From contig NZ_PJRP01000002.1 of the NCBI RefSeq assembly GCF_002858765.1, forward strand, positions 356,598-420,597: 64,000 nt of DNA, written 5' to 3'. The DNA is from Cupriavidus pauculus (GTDB lineage Bacteria > Pseudomonadota > Gammaproteobacteria > Burkholderiales > Burkholderiaceae). The notes under the pieces were generated by a model. That model was given only the letters and a program-made list of their open reading frames with translations, was not told the origin of the DNA and searched no databases. This document shows, in pieces, positions 32,518 to 42,598 of this stretch (position 1 is the stretch's first letter; the number at the start of each line of letters is the position of its first letter). The translations under genes and the position numbers were made by a program.

Positions 32518-33593
32518 GTGGCAAGCGAGTGGTAGTGGGCATGTCGGGCGGCGTGGATTCGTCGGTCACGGCATGGCTGCTCAAGCAGCAGGGGTATGAG
32601 GTCATCGGCCTGTTCATGAAGAACTGGGAAGACGATGACGACAGCGAGTATTGCTCCACGCGCCAGGACTGGCTCGACGTGGCGTCCGTGGCCGACGTGA
32701 TCGGCGTGGACGTGGAGGCCGTCAACTTCGCCGCCGAATACAAGGACCGCGTGTTCGCCGATTTTCTGCGCGAATACTCGGCCGGCCGCACGCCGAACCC
32801 CGACGTGCTCTGCAACGCGGAAATCAAGTTCAAGGCCTTTCTGGACCACGCGATGTCCCTGGGCGCCGAACTGATCGCCACGGGCCACTACGCCCGCGTG
32901 CGCCAGGCACCGGGCGGCAACTTCGAGCTGCTCAAGGCGTTCGACCATACCAAGGACCAGAGCTATTTTCTGCACCGCCTGAACCAGGCGCAGCTGTCGC
33001 GCACGATGTTCCCGCTGGGCGAAATCCCGAAGACCCGTGTGCGCGAGATCGCCGCCGAAATCGGCTTGCCCAATGCGAAGAAGAAGGACTCCACGGGCAT
33101 CTGCTTTATCGGCGAACGCCCGTTCCGCGACTTCCTGAACCGCTACCTGCCGACCAAGCCGGGCCCGATGGTGACCGACGAAGGCAAGGTCGTCGGCCAA
33201 CACATCGGCTTGGCGTTCTACACCCTGGGCCAGCGCAAGGGCATTGGCCTGGGCGGCAGCAAGGACGGCAGCGGCGACGCCTGGTACGTGGCGCGCAAGG
33301 ACATGGCATCGAACACGCTCTACGTGGTGCAAGGCCACGACCACCCGTGGCTGCTGAAGCCCGAACTCGACGCAGCAGATTTGTCCTGGGTAGCCGGCGG
33401 ACCCCCGGCCACCGGCGCAACGATGGCCGCCAAGACCCGGTACCGGCAGAGCGACGCCCCCTGCACGGTCGTCAAGGCCGAAGGCGATGCACTGCGGCTG
33501 TCGTTTGCCGAGGCACAGTGGGCGGTGACCCCTGGACAGTCGGCCGTGCTGTATGACGGGGAAGTTTGTTTGGGTGGCGGGATTATTCGGTAG
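32514..33593 (+). CDS. mnmA: tRNA-specific 2-thiouridylase
   Basis: MnmA inserts sulfur at C2 of U34 in Glu, Gln and Lys tRNAs. The 359-residue protein has the P-loop [15 protein letters not shown] and the two catalytic cysteines Cys100 ([10 protein letters not shown]) and Cys197 ([10 protein letters not shown]). The start is GTG, overlapping the nudJ stop (GTGA), which argues for coupled translation. Confidence 0.96.
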   Translation: MSGKRVVVGMSGGVDSSVTAWLLKQQGYEVIGLFMKNWEDDDDSEYCSTRQDWLDVASVADVIGVDVEAVNFAAEYKDRVFADFLREYSAGRTPNPDVLCNAEIKFKAFLDHAMSLGAELIATGHYARVRQAPGGNFELLKAFDHTKDQSYFLHRLNQAQLSRTMFPLGEIPKTRVREIAAEIGLPNAKKKDSTGICFIGERPFRDFLNRYLPTKPGPMVTDEGKVVGQHIGLAFYTLGQRKGIGLGGSKDGSGDAWYVARKDMASNTLYVVQGHDHPWLLKPELDAADLSWVAGGPPATGATMAAKTRYRQSDAPCTVVKAEGDALRLSFAEAQWAVTPGQSAVLYDGEVCLGGGIIR

Positions 33594-33624
33594 GGACCAT
33601 CGACAAACAAAAAGCGAGATAAGA

Positions 33625-33650
33625 AAAACGGCCGCATCAGCGGCCGTTTT
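33625..33650. terminator. Bidirectional terminator between mnmA and gst
   Basis: AAAACGGCCGC (33625-33635) and GCGGCCGTTTT (33640-33650) with loop ATCA, between convergent genes. Confidence 0.9.
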
Positions 33651-33668
33651 CTCGTTCCTGTCTGGCGA

Positions 33669-34283
33669 TCACGCCGCCGGCGGTGCCGTGTCGATGAACG
33701 ACTGGCGTTTCTCGATCTTTTCCTGGAAGCCCACCAGGTTGGGGTACTGGTCGCGCCAGGCGATGTCCGGGAAGCGGAAGTCCAGGTACGCCAGCGCGCA
33801 GCCCACGGCCACGTCGGCCAGGGTGTAGTGGATGCCGGTGCACCACGGCTTGTCGGCCAGGCCCTTCGACATGGCGGCCAATGCGGCGTCGATCTTGCCG
33901 CGCTGGCGTGCCACCCAGCTTTCGCTGCGTTCGGCGGGCTGGCGCTGGGTGCTTTCCAGGCGAACCAGCAGGGCGGCGTCCAGCAGGCCATCGGCCAGTG
34001 CTTCCCAGCAGCGCACTTCCAGGCGCTCGCGGCTGCCCTGCGGAATCAGGCGGCTGACGGGCGACAGCGTGTCGGCGTACTCGGCAATCACGCGCGAATC
34101 GAAGACCGCGCCACCGTCTTCCATGATCAGGCACGGCACCTTGCCGAGCGGGTTGAACTGGCCAATCATGGTGTCGGGCGACCAGACGTTCTCCTCGATC
34201 ATCTGATAGTCGATCTTCTTCTCCGCCAGCACCACGCGCACCTTGCGCGCATACGGGCTGGTCTGGGACGCATACAGCTTCAT
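33669..34283 (-). CDS. Glutathione S-transferase family protein
   Basis: The 204-residue protein has an N-terminal thioredoxin-fold domain (MKLYASQTSPYARKVRVVL, with Ser8/Ser-type catalytic position and the cis-Pro segment GKVPCLIMEDGGAVFDSRVI) and a helical C-terminal domain (YTLADVAVGCALAYLDFR). It resembles the YibF-like group; substrate unknown. An 18-bp inverted repeat and a TATACT box lie in its 5' region. Confidence 0.87.
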   Translation of the reverse strand: MKLYASQTSPYARKVRVVLAEKKIDYQMIEENVWSPDTMIGQFNPLGKVPCLIMEDGGAVFDSRVIAEYADTLSPVSRLIPQGSRERLEVRCWEALADGLLDAALLVRLESTQRQPAERSESWVARQRGKIDAALAAMSKGLADKPWCTGIHYTLADVAVGCALAYLDFRFPDIAWRDQYPNLVGFQEKIEKRQSFIDTAPPAA

Positions 34284-34299
34284 GTTCTCCCCTTGAGCT

Positions 34300-36041
<1,742 letters not shown>

Positions 36042-36085
36042 TTGCCGCCATGGGCGCCGCGATCGACGTCGGCGTCGGCGTCGCA

Positions 36086-36112
36086 AGGTAACAGAGGTAA
36101 TAGAGGTAACAG
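36086..36112. repeat. Three tandem 9-bp repeats after purB
   Basis: AGGTAACAG, AGGTAATAG, AGGTAACAG in a row, between the purB stop and its terminator. Confidence 0.8.
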
Positions 36113-36113
36113 C

Positions 36114-36145
36114 AAAGGGCTGACCCCGTGGGGTCGGCCCTTTTT
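36114..36145 (+). terminator. Terminator of purB
   Basis: GGGCTGACCCC (36117-36127) pairs with GGGGTCGGCCC (36130-36140, one G-T pair) and is followed by five T. Confidence 0.88.
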
Positions 36146-36422
36146 GTTTGCCTCGCAAGTTGCGAAAGAAATTACCTGGCTGATACCAGCGGTCAGTGCC
36201 ACGTGGCGCCCGGCGGCGGTACGATCAGTTCCCGGGAGCCGGGTGCGACATCTCGACACATCAAATGATTTGAATAACTTCATGAAGTTCAGCGCTTCCA
36301 ACGCACAGCTGGTCACCTAATAATGCGAGAATTGGCAGCGAATGACCGGGCCGCTAGTGCAACAGACTGTCTTGGCGCCGACATAGCAGAATAAGTAATA
36401 AAGATCGAAGGGATTGACTGAC
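36146..36422. other. Control region upstream of the cytochrome b561 operon, 277 bp
   Basis: No gene seen. It has the two palindromes at 36261-36289 and a possible promoter TTCCAA (36296-36301), 17 bp, AATAAT (36319-36324). Confidence 0.5.
36261..36289. promoter_or_regulatory. Two adjacent palindromes upstream of cytochrome b561
   Basis: TCAAATGATTTGA (36261-36273, perfect around a central G) and AACTTCATGAAGTT (36276-36289, perfect) are two bases apart and end six bases before a possible -35. They look like two binding sites for a dimeric regulator or regulators. Confidence 0.6.
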
Positions 36423-36986
36423 ATGGGTTTCAAAGCATCCGGGCCGGGGGGGCAGGCGACGTACACTGCCACCGCCATCGGCCTGCACTGGCTGATCGCC
36501 TTCGGCATCTTTGCCGCGTTCGGGCTGGGCCTGTACATGACGGGCATTCCGGGCCTGACGCCGACCAAGCTCAAGCTGTTCTCGTGGCACAAGTGGCTGG
36601 GCGTGACGATTTTCGTGGTGGCCGTGCTGCGGGTGCTCTGGCGCGCCACCCATGCCGCCCCGCCCGTGGCACCCGGCACGCCGGCCTGGCAGGCCAAGGC
36701 CGCCGCCGCCGCGCACCATCTGCTGTACCTGCTGATCCTGATCGTGCCGATCACCGGCTATCTCTACAGTTCGGCCGCCGGCGTGCCCGTGGTGTACCTG
36801 GGCCTGTGGAAGCTGCCGCCGCTGATCGAGGCCAGCGACACGCTGAAGCCGATCCTGAAGTTCGCCCATATCTGGCTGAACTACTTCATGGCCACGATCG
36901 TGGTGGTGCATGCCGCCGCCGCCATCAAGCACCAGGTGGTGGATCGCGACGGCACGCTGGGTCGCATGATCCCGTTCCTGCGCTGA
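36423..36986 (+). CDS. Cytochrome b561
   Basis: The 187-residue protein is a four-helix membrane cytochrome of the bacterial b561 family, which passes electrons with two b haems. His residues suited to haem binding occur in ATAIGLHWLIAFG, LFSWHKWLGV, AAAAHHLLYLLIL and KFAHIWLNYF. YceI genes follow, a frequent partner arrangement. ATG 36423 is taken; a TTG nine bases upstream lies nearer an AAGGG but is less likely. Confidence 0.9.
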   Translation: MGFKASGPGGQATYTATAIGLHWLIAFGIFAAFGLGLYMTGIPGLTPTKLKLFSWHKWLGVTIFVVAVLRVLWRATHAAPPVAPGTPAWQAKAAAAAHHLLYLLILIVPITGYLYSSAAGVPVVYLGLWKLPPLIEASDTLKPILKFAHIWLNYFMATIVVVHAAAAIKHQVVDRDGTLGRMIPFLR

Positions 36987-37056
36987 TTCGCCAACGTACC
37001 GCAACCGCTTTGCCTGACCAACCGGCCGTGATGGCCAGTCACCACTGGAGTCTCAG

Positions 37057-37632
37057 ATGAAACGCATGTCCCGTCCCGGCACGATCTTCGTGGCGGCTGC
37101 CCTGGCAACGGCTGGCCTGGCCGCAAACCTGGCGTGGGCCCAGATCGACGCTGCAAAGAGCGCGGTCACGGCCACCGCCAAGCAGATTGGCGTGCCGATG
37201 GAAGGCAAATTCAAGAAGTTCGACGCCACCCTCGACTTCGATCCGGCCAAACTGGCCACGTCGTCGGCCAAGGTCGAGATCGACGTGTCCACCTTCGAGA
37301 TCGGCGATGCCGAGACCACGAAGGAAGTGAAGGGCAAGGACTGGTTCGACGCCGGCAAGTATCCGAAGGCCGTGTTCCAGTCGACCAGCATCAAGGCCGG
37401 CGCCGCCGGCAAGTACGACGTGGCCGGCAAGCTGACCATCAAGGGCAAGACCGTCGACGTGACCGTGCCCGCCACGTACAAGCAGGAAAACGGCAGCCAG
37501 GTGTTCGACGGCGTGCTGCCGATCAAGCGCACCACGTTCAACATCGGTGACGGCGAGTGGAAGGACACTTCCGTCGTGGCCGATGAAGTCCAGATCAAGT
37601 TCCATCTTGTGACCCCGGCAAAGAAGGGCTGA
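37057..37632 (+). CDS. YceI family periplasmic protein, first copy
   Basis: The 191-residue protein has a signal peptide (cleavage about NLAWA-Q) and a lipocalin-like YceI domain: [50 protein letters not shown] and [13 protein letters not shown]. YceI proteins bind isoprenoid quinones or similar lipids. Located 70 bp after cytochrome b561 and before a second YceI gene. Confidence 0.92.
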   Translation: MKRMSRPGTIFVAAALATAGLAANLAWAQIDAAKSAVTATAKQIGVPMEGKFKKFDATLDFDPAKLATSSAKVEIDVSTFEIGDAETTKEVKGKDWFDAGKYPKAVFQSTSIKAGAAGKYDVAGKLTIKGKTVDVTVPATYKQENGSQVFDGVLPIKRTTFNIGDGEWKDTSVVADEVQIKFHLVTPAKKG

Positions 37633-37711
37633 GGCGGGTTTGTCCCGCTCACAGCTCCTTGGCCGTTTTTTTACCGACCTTCCTCTCCAACTTCTTGACG
37701 GGAGACTCAAC

Positions 37712-38302
37712 ATGAAAATTCGTACCCTGATCGCCGCCGTTGCGGCAGCCTCCGCCGCCCTCGCTGCCGGCACCGCCATGGCCAACGCGTCGACGTACAA
37801 CATCGATCCGACTCACACGTACCCGAGCTTCGAGGCCGACCACCTGGGCGGCCTGTCGAAGTGGCGCGGCAAGTTCGACAAGTCCAGCGGCGTGGTGACG
37901 CTGGACCGCGCGGCCAAGGCCGGCACCGTCGACATTAAGATCGACGCCGCTTCGATCGACTTCGGCAACAACAAGCTGAACGAGCATGCCAAGAGCCCGG
38001 AAATGTTCGACGTGCAGGCCTTCCCGGATGCCACGTACAAGGGCAAGTTCTCGAAGTTCAAGGGCGACGTGCCGACCGAAGTGGATGGCGTGCTGACGCT
38101 GCGCGGCGTGTCGAAGCCGGTCAAGCTGGAGATCAAGGAATTCAAGTGCATCCAGCACCCGATGCTCAAGCGTGAGGCTTGCGGCGCCGACGCCGTGGCC
38201 CAGTTCAATCGTGCCGACTTCGGCATCGACTACGGCGCCAAGTACGGCTTCAAGCAGGACGTGACCCTGGCCATCCAGGTGGAAGCGGTCAAGGCCGACT
38301 GA
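37712..38302 (+). CDS. YceI family periplasmic protein, second copy
   Basis: The 196-residue protein has a clear signal (cleavage after AMA), then [19 protein letters not shown], the typical YceI opening, and [20 protein letters not shown]. Cys residues in [16 protein letters not shown] may form a disulfide. GGGAGA precedes ATG 37712. It differs clearly from the first copy, so the pair is an old duplication. A strong terminator ends the operon. Confidence 0.93.
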   Translation: MKIRTLIAAVAAASAALAAGTAMANASTYNIDPTHTYPSFEADHLGGLSKWRGKFDKSSGVVTLDRAAKAGTVDIKIDAASIDFGNNKLNEHAKSPEMFDVQAFPDATYKGKFSKFKGDVPTEVDGVLTLRGVSKPVKLEIKEFKCIQHPMLKREACGADAVAQFNRADFGIDYGAKYGFKQDVTLAIQVEAVKAD

Positions 38303-38375
38303 TCACGGTACGACACACTTCTGGCGGAAGTTGCGCCAGTGGGGAAATTGTCATTTCTCCAATACATGGTGGAAG

Positions 38376-38409
38376 AATGAGCCAGCAGCGTTGCTGGCTC
38401 ATTTTTTTT
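38376..38409 (+). terminator. Terminator of the cytochrome b561-yceI operon
   Basis: AATGAGCCAGCA (38376-38387) and TGCTGGCTCATT (38392-38403) with loop GCGT, followed by T to 38409. Confidence 0.93.
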
Positions 38410-38447
38410 GTGGTTTGCATACCCCCCTTCATTCAGCAGGTGGACTG

Positions 38448-38477
38448 TTGTACGGTTCAGAATTGCCACAGTACAAT
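38448..38477 (+). promoter_or_regulatory. Probable phcB promoter with inverted repeat
   Basis: TTGTAC (38448-38453), an 18-bp spacer and TACAAT (38472-38477) form a sigma-70 promoter. TTGTAC and GTACAA (38471-38476) are also an inverted repeat placed on the -35 and -10 boxes. The leader to GTG 38694 would be about 210 nt and includes a GGGGCG/CGCCCC hairpin near 38502; otherwise this 284-bp stretch holds nothing recognised. Confidence 0.5.
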
Positions 38478-38693
38478 GGTTCGCCGCAGTCCCACCCTCA
38501 GGGGCGGCGTTCGCCCCGGTCTCCGCCGGCTGGCGCGCTCGTCCCGCAAACAGGTCACGCGCATCGATATGAGCATTGGCTGCATTCCCTGATTGGTAGC
38601 TTCGCCGCAAGACCCTTGCCTTGAGCTGTACCCGGCCGACGCCCGCGGGCGCCGTGGCCCGCAGCGTTTCTCGGATTTCCCTGGCGCGATACC

Positions 38694-40085
38694 GTGTACT
38701 CCAAAACGCAAATCGATCCGGTAGTTAGCTTCCGCAACTCGCAGGGCGAGCAGGTGCGGGGCACGATCATCAATCTCCAGCGCAAGTCGCTGGTGATGGA
38801 AATCTACAATCCCTACTCGATTGTCCAGGTCAGCGAAGTATTGAGCGAGCTGAGCGTGCGCATGGGCGCGAAGAACGCGTACCTGGGCAAGGCCGTGGTC
38901 ATGAGCCTGGTGAACACCGGCCTGACGGCTGTGGTGTCGCTGACGCTGATCGACGAGTGGCGCGAACTCACCGACGTGAACGATGCACCGAAATCGGTCG
39001 CACGCGAAGCCGAGACGTTCGTGCAGGATTGGGACACGCGCTTCAACATCCGCCGCGACTACCAGATCGTGGTCAACGAGATGCGCGCGTATCTGTCGGA
39101 AGTGTCGCGCTGGGTCGAGCAGGTGGACCTGACCGAATCGCTGCCCAAGAAGGAAGGGCGATTGCGCGAGGACGTGTTCTACGAACTGGCCACGCCGCTG
39201 ATGGGCAAGGTGAAGACTTACCTCGACTGGCTCGAGGACGAGGCCCAGCGCGTGGACCAGGAGCTGGCGCCGGTGCATCGCACCTATGCCCAGGCGGCAC
39301 TGCATCCGTTGCTGCTGCGTGCGCCGTTCGTATATCGCACCTTCACGAAGCCGCTCGGCTACGCGGGCGACTACGAGATGGTGAACCAGATCCTGAGCGA
39401 TCCGCAGCAGGGCCCCACCACCTACTTCCAGATCGTCAACACGGCCTTTCTGAAGGCGGCGGTGGCCACGGCGCACCGCAACCGGATCGACCTGCTGGTG
39501 GACTACCTGACCCGCCAGGCCGAACGGGCGCGCGCCGAAGGCCGCCAGTTCCGCGTGCTCAACGTGGGCTGCGGGCCGGCGTTCGAGATCCAGCGGTTCG
39601 TGCGCGAGTACCCGAATCCCGAGTTGCTGTCGTTCCAACTGGTCGATTTCAGCGAGGAAACGCTGGGCTACACGCGGGCGTCTGTCGAGCGTGCGGCCGC
39701 CGGGGCGGGCCACAAGGTATCGGTCGAGATGGTGCACCAGTCGGTGCACGACCTGCTCAAGCGCCGCATTGCCGCGGACGACCCGAGCGTGCGCGAGTTC
39801 GATGCCGTCTATTGCGCCGGGCTGTTCGACTATTTGTCCGACAAGGTCTGTGCGCGCCTGCTCCAGTATTTCGCCTCGCGCTCGAAGCCGGACGGGCAGC
39901 TGCTGGTCACCAATGTCCACTCGGACAATCCCGAGAAATTCGGGATGGAACACCTGCTCGAGTGGTATCTGATTTATCGCGACGAGGCCGGGATGTCCTC
40001 GCTTTTGCCGGAGAACTCGCATGCCCACCGACTCTATGTCGATGAAACCGGCGTCAATGTCTTCGCCGAAGCCACTATCCGCTGA
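38694..40085 (+). CDS. phcB: PhcB, SAM-dependent methyltransferase making the hydroxy fatty acid methyl ester signal
   Basis: The 463-residue protein has an N-terminal PilZ-like beta region (about 10-85), a helical middle (100-270) and a class I SAM methyltransferase domain (about 275-430) with the SAM loop RVLNVGCGPAFEIQRF. In Ralstonia, PhcB makes methyl 3-hydroxypalmitate or 3-hydroxymyristate, the Phc density signal. Identification rests on domain type and on the gene order methyltransferase, kinase, receiver-kinase, receiver, which is that of phcBSRQ. The start is GTG 38694 with a weak ribosome site. The last 65 bp overlap phcS. Confidence 0.85.
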   Translation: MYSKTQIDPVVSFRNSQGEQVRGTIINLQRKSLVMEIYNPYSIVQVSEVLSELSVRMGAKNAYLGKAVVMSLVNTGLTAVVSLTLIDEWRELTDVNDAPKSVAREAETFVQDWDTRFNIRRDYQIVVNEMRAYLSEVSRWVEQVDLTESLPKKEGRLREDVFYELATPLMGKVKTYLDWLEDEAQRVDQELAPVHRTYAQAALHPLLLRAPFVYRTFTKPLGYAGDYEMVNQILSDPQQGPTTYFQIVNTAFLKAAVATAHRNRIDLLVDYLTRQAERARAEGRQFRVLNVGCGPAFEIQRFVREYPNPELLSFQLVDFSEETLGYTRASVERAAAGAGHKVSVEMVHQSVHDLLKRRIAADDPSVREFDAVYCAGLFDYLSDKVCARLLQYFASRSKPDGQLLVTNVHSDNPEKFGMEHLLEWYLIYRDEAGMSSLLPENSHAHRLYVDETGVNVFAEATIR

Positions 40086-41457
40086 GCTTTTGGACGCCGA
40101 GGACGCGGCCCCCCCCGCCAAGGTCATGAGCTCGAATCAACTTTACGCCGGATACCAGTCCGAGCTGGCCGATTTCCGCCTGGCGTTCAGCCGCGGGGGT
40201 GCCTACACGGCCATCGCGCTCGTGCTGCTGGGCGTGGGGCTGGACTACGGCCAATATCCGCACTTCCAGTTGCCGTTTGCGATTGCGCGCGTGGTGGTCT
40301 CGCTGATGATCGCGGGCGTCATCGTGGCGCTGTACAGCCAGGCCGGCCGGCGCTTTGCGCCTTGGCTGACCATGACGTGGCTGCTACTGCCGCAGATCAT
40401 GATTGCCTGGATGATCTCGCGTACCGAAGGCGTCGAGTCGCCGTACTACGTGGGCCTGAACCTGGCGATCTTTGCGTCGGGCATCGCGTTGCCGTTCGGG
40501 CTCTGGCAAAACCTGGTGTTCGGCATCCTGTCGTACGTGCTCTACGCAGCCGCGTGCCTGTTGCACTCCGGTGGCGTCGAACCGATGGGCACATTTATCG
40601 TCAATTCGCTATTTCTGCTGTTTGCCGCGGCGGCCAGCGGCGTGTACACGTTCTTCAATGAACGTGCGCGCTTCATGCTGTTCCGCCTGAAGGCCGAGGT
40701 GGCCGACAAGAACACGGAGCTGGAAGTCATCAATCGCAAGCTGGTCGACATAAAGGGCCAGATGCTGCAACAGGAAAAGATGGCGGCCATCGGTACGCTG
40801 GCGGCTGGCCTGCTGCACGAGGTCAACAATCCGGTGAACTTCTGCTTGATGGCCATCGAGGTAGCGATGGAGGAGCCGGCGGCCAAGTCGGAGCCGATGC
40901 TGGAGGAATGCCTGGTCGACGCCAAGCAGGGCATGCAGCGTATCCAGCATATCGTGTCCGACCTGAAGACATTTGCCTACCGCAAGCCTGGCGCCGAAGT
41001 GGAAGGCACGCCGTTCCTGTTCGAGAAAGCCCTCGATTCGTCGCAGCGGCTGACCGCGCACGAACTGCGCGGCGTCAAGATGACGCGGGAAATGCCCGAC
41101 GATACGCTTGTGATGGGCGATGAAGCAGCCATCATTGGCGTTCTGATCAATCTGTTCTCGAACGCTGCGCTGGCCATGCGCAAGGTGAGCACCAAGGACC
41201 CGGCCATCCATACGACCGTGCGCTGGCAGGACAAGCGCCTGCACGTGACCGTCAAGGACAACGGCCCGGGCATTGCCGCCGAGCACCTGGCGCGCGTGTT
41301 TGAACCGTTTTTTACCACGCGCGAGGTGGGGCAGGGGTTGGGTCTCGGGTTGTCGATCAGCTATGCGGTGATCGAGCGACACGAAGGCGTGCTGTTTGCC
41401 GAGAGCGAAGTGGGCCACTGGGCTGCTTTCAGCTTCGACCTGCCGCGTGCGGAGTAA
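40021..41457 (+). CDS. phcS: PhcS, membrane sensor histidine kinase
   Basis: The protein (478 residues from ATG 40021) has about six membrane helices between residues 60 and 215, a short coiled linker, the H-box GLLHEVNNPVNF with His266, and an ATPase domain with DNGPGIAAEHLARVFEPFF and GLGLSISYAV. PhcS senses the methyl ester signal and controls PhcR. GGAGAA stands well placed before ATG 40021, which lies inside phcB; ATG 40126 after the phcB stop is a weaker alternative. Confidence 0.86.
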   Translation: MPTDSMSMKPASMSSPKPLSAELLDAEDAAPPAKVMSSNQLYAGYQSELADFRLAFSRGGAYTAIALVLLGVGLDYGQYPHFQLPFAIARVVVSLMIAGVIVALYSQAGRRFAPWLTMTWLLLPQIMIAWMISRTEGVESPYYVGLNLAIFASGIALPFGLWQNLVFGILSYVLYAAACLLHSGGVEPMGTFIVNSLFLLFAAAASGVYTFFNERARFMLFRLKAEVADKNTELEVINRKLVDIKGQMLQQEKMAAIGTLAAGLLHEVNNPVNFCLMAIEVAMEEPAAKSEPMLEECLVDAKQGMQRIQHIVSDLKTFAYRKPGAEVEGTPFLFEKALDSSQRLTAHELRGVKMTREMPDDTLVMGDEAAIIGVLINLFSNAALAMRKVSTKDPAIHTTVRWQDKRLHVTVKDNGPGIAAEHLARVFEPFFTTREVGQGLGLGLSISYAVIERHEGVLFAESEVGHWAAFSFDLPRAE

Positions 41458-41464
41458 TGCTGTC

Positions 41465-42598
41465 ATGACTGATACCACGCAGACGCGCCCCACCATTCTC
41501 TACGTCGATGACGAGGAGATGGCCTGCAAGTATTTCGCGCGCGCCGTGGGTAGCGAATACGAAGTGCTGTCGGCCAACGGGGCCGACCAGGCGGTTGGCA
41601 TCCTGCGCGCGCACCATGCGCGGATTTCGGTACTGGTGACCGACTTCCGCATGCCCGGCCGCGACGGCGGCGACCTGCTGCGCCAGGTGGCTCAGGAATA
41701 TCCGCAGATCGTGCGCATCCTGGTCACGGCCTATGCCGACAAGGACATGCTGCTGGAGACCGTCAATTCCGGCGAGGTGTTCCGCATCCTGGAAAAGCCG
41801 ATTGGCGTGGCCGATGTACGCGAGATCCTGCGGCTGGCGGGCGACCGCTTCCGCGAGCGCGCGGTACGCCAGCAGCGGCTCATGGCCATCGACGAGACGC
41901 TGGCCTTCCTGGCGCACGAACTGAACACGCCGCTGGCGGCCATCGCCAATTTCGCGCTCGGGATCGGGTCGCGGGTCGACGGCGAGTACAGCGAGCAGCG
42001 CCAGCAGGAAATTGGCCGGGCGGCCAGTGCGATGCACGACAACGCCCAGTATTGCCTGGCGGTGCTGTCGTCGTTTCTCCAGTCGGTGCGCAACAGTGCG
42101 GGCGGCGCGGCGCCGAAGCCGGGCGCCGGGCAGGAAGTCAGCGCGGGTGCGTTGGTGGCGTCGCTGCTGGATGCCTATCCTTTTGCCGATAACCAGCGTA
42201 GCTGGGTGCAGGTGGAACTGGAGGGCGATTTTCCGGTGCCCACGCTGCCCAACTGCGTGGCGCTGGTGTTGTCGTCGGTCATGAGCAATGCGTTGCGCGC
42301 GCTGGTCGATGTGGATGCCCCGTCGCTGCGCTTCGTGGTGGTGGCGGGCGAGCGCCCGGAGATCCGCATTGCCGACAACGGCCCGGGCATCCCGCCCGAG
42401 ATCATGGGACGCCTGCTGGTGGACCCGGTGACCACGCACGCGTCGGCGGGCGGCAGCGGGATGGGCATGATCTTCTGCAATCGCGTGATGCAGTCGTTTG
42501 GCGGCGGCATCCGGATTGCGTCGGCGTCCGGCGCGGGCACCACCGTAACCCTCGATTTCCCCAATTTCAAGAATCGTATGCACAGGAGTGATCGATGA
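41465..42598 (+). CDS. phcR: PhcR, receiver domain fused to a histidine kinase
   Basis: The 377-residue protein has an N-terminal receiver with Asp60 (LVTDFRMPGRDGG) and YADKD/EKPIG segments, then a kinase domain with H-box FLAHELNTPLAA (His151) and ATP site IADNGPGIPPEI, ending GMGMIFCNRVMQSFGGGI. Receiver-first kinases are the distinctive form of PhcR, which takes the signal from PhcS and relieves repression of PhcA function. It starts seven bases after phcS and overlaps phcQ by four. Confidence 0.87.
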   Translation: MTDTTQTRPTILYVDDEEMACKYFARAVGSEYEVLSANGADQAVGILRAHHARISVLVTDFRMPGRDGGDLLRQVAQEYPQIVRILVTAYADKDMLLETVNSGEVFRILEKPIGVADVREILRLAGDRFRERAVRQQRLMAIDETLAFLAHELNTPLAAIANFALGIGSRVDGEYSEQRQQEIGRAASAMHDNAQYCLAVLSSFLQSVRNSAGGAAPKPGAGQEVSAGALVASLLDAYPFADNQRSWVQVELEGDFPVPTLPNCVALVLSSVMSNALRALVDVDAPSLRFVVVAGERPEIRIADNGPGIPPEIMGRLLVDPVTTHASAGGSGMGMIFCNRVMQSFGGGIRIASASGAGTTVTLDFPNFKNRMHRSDR

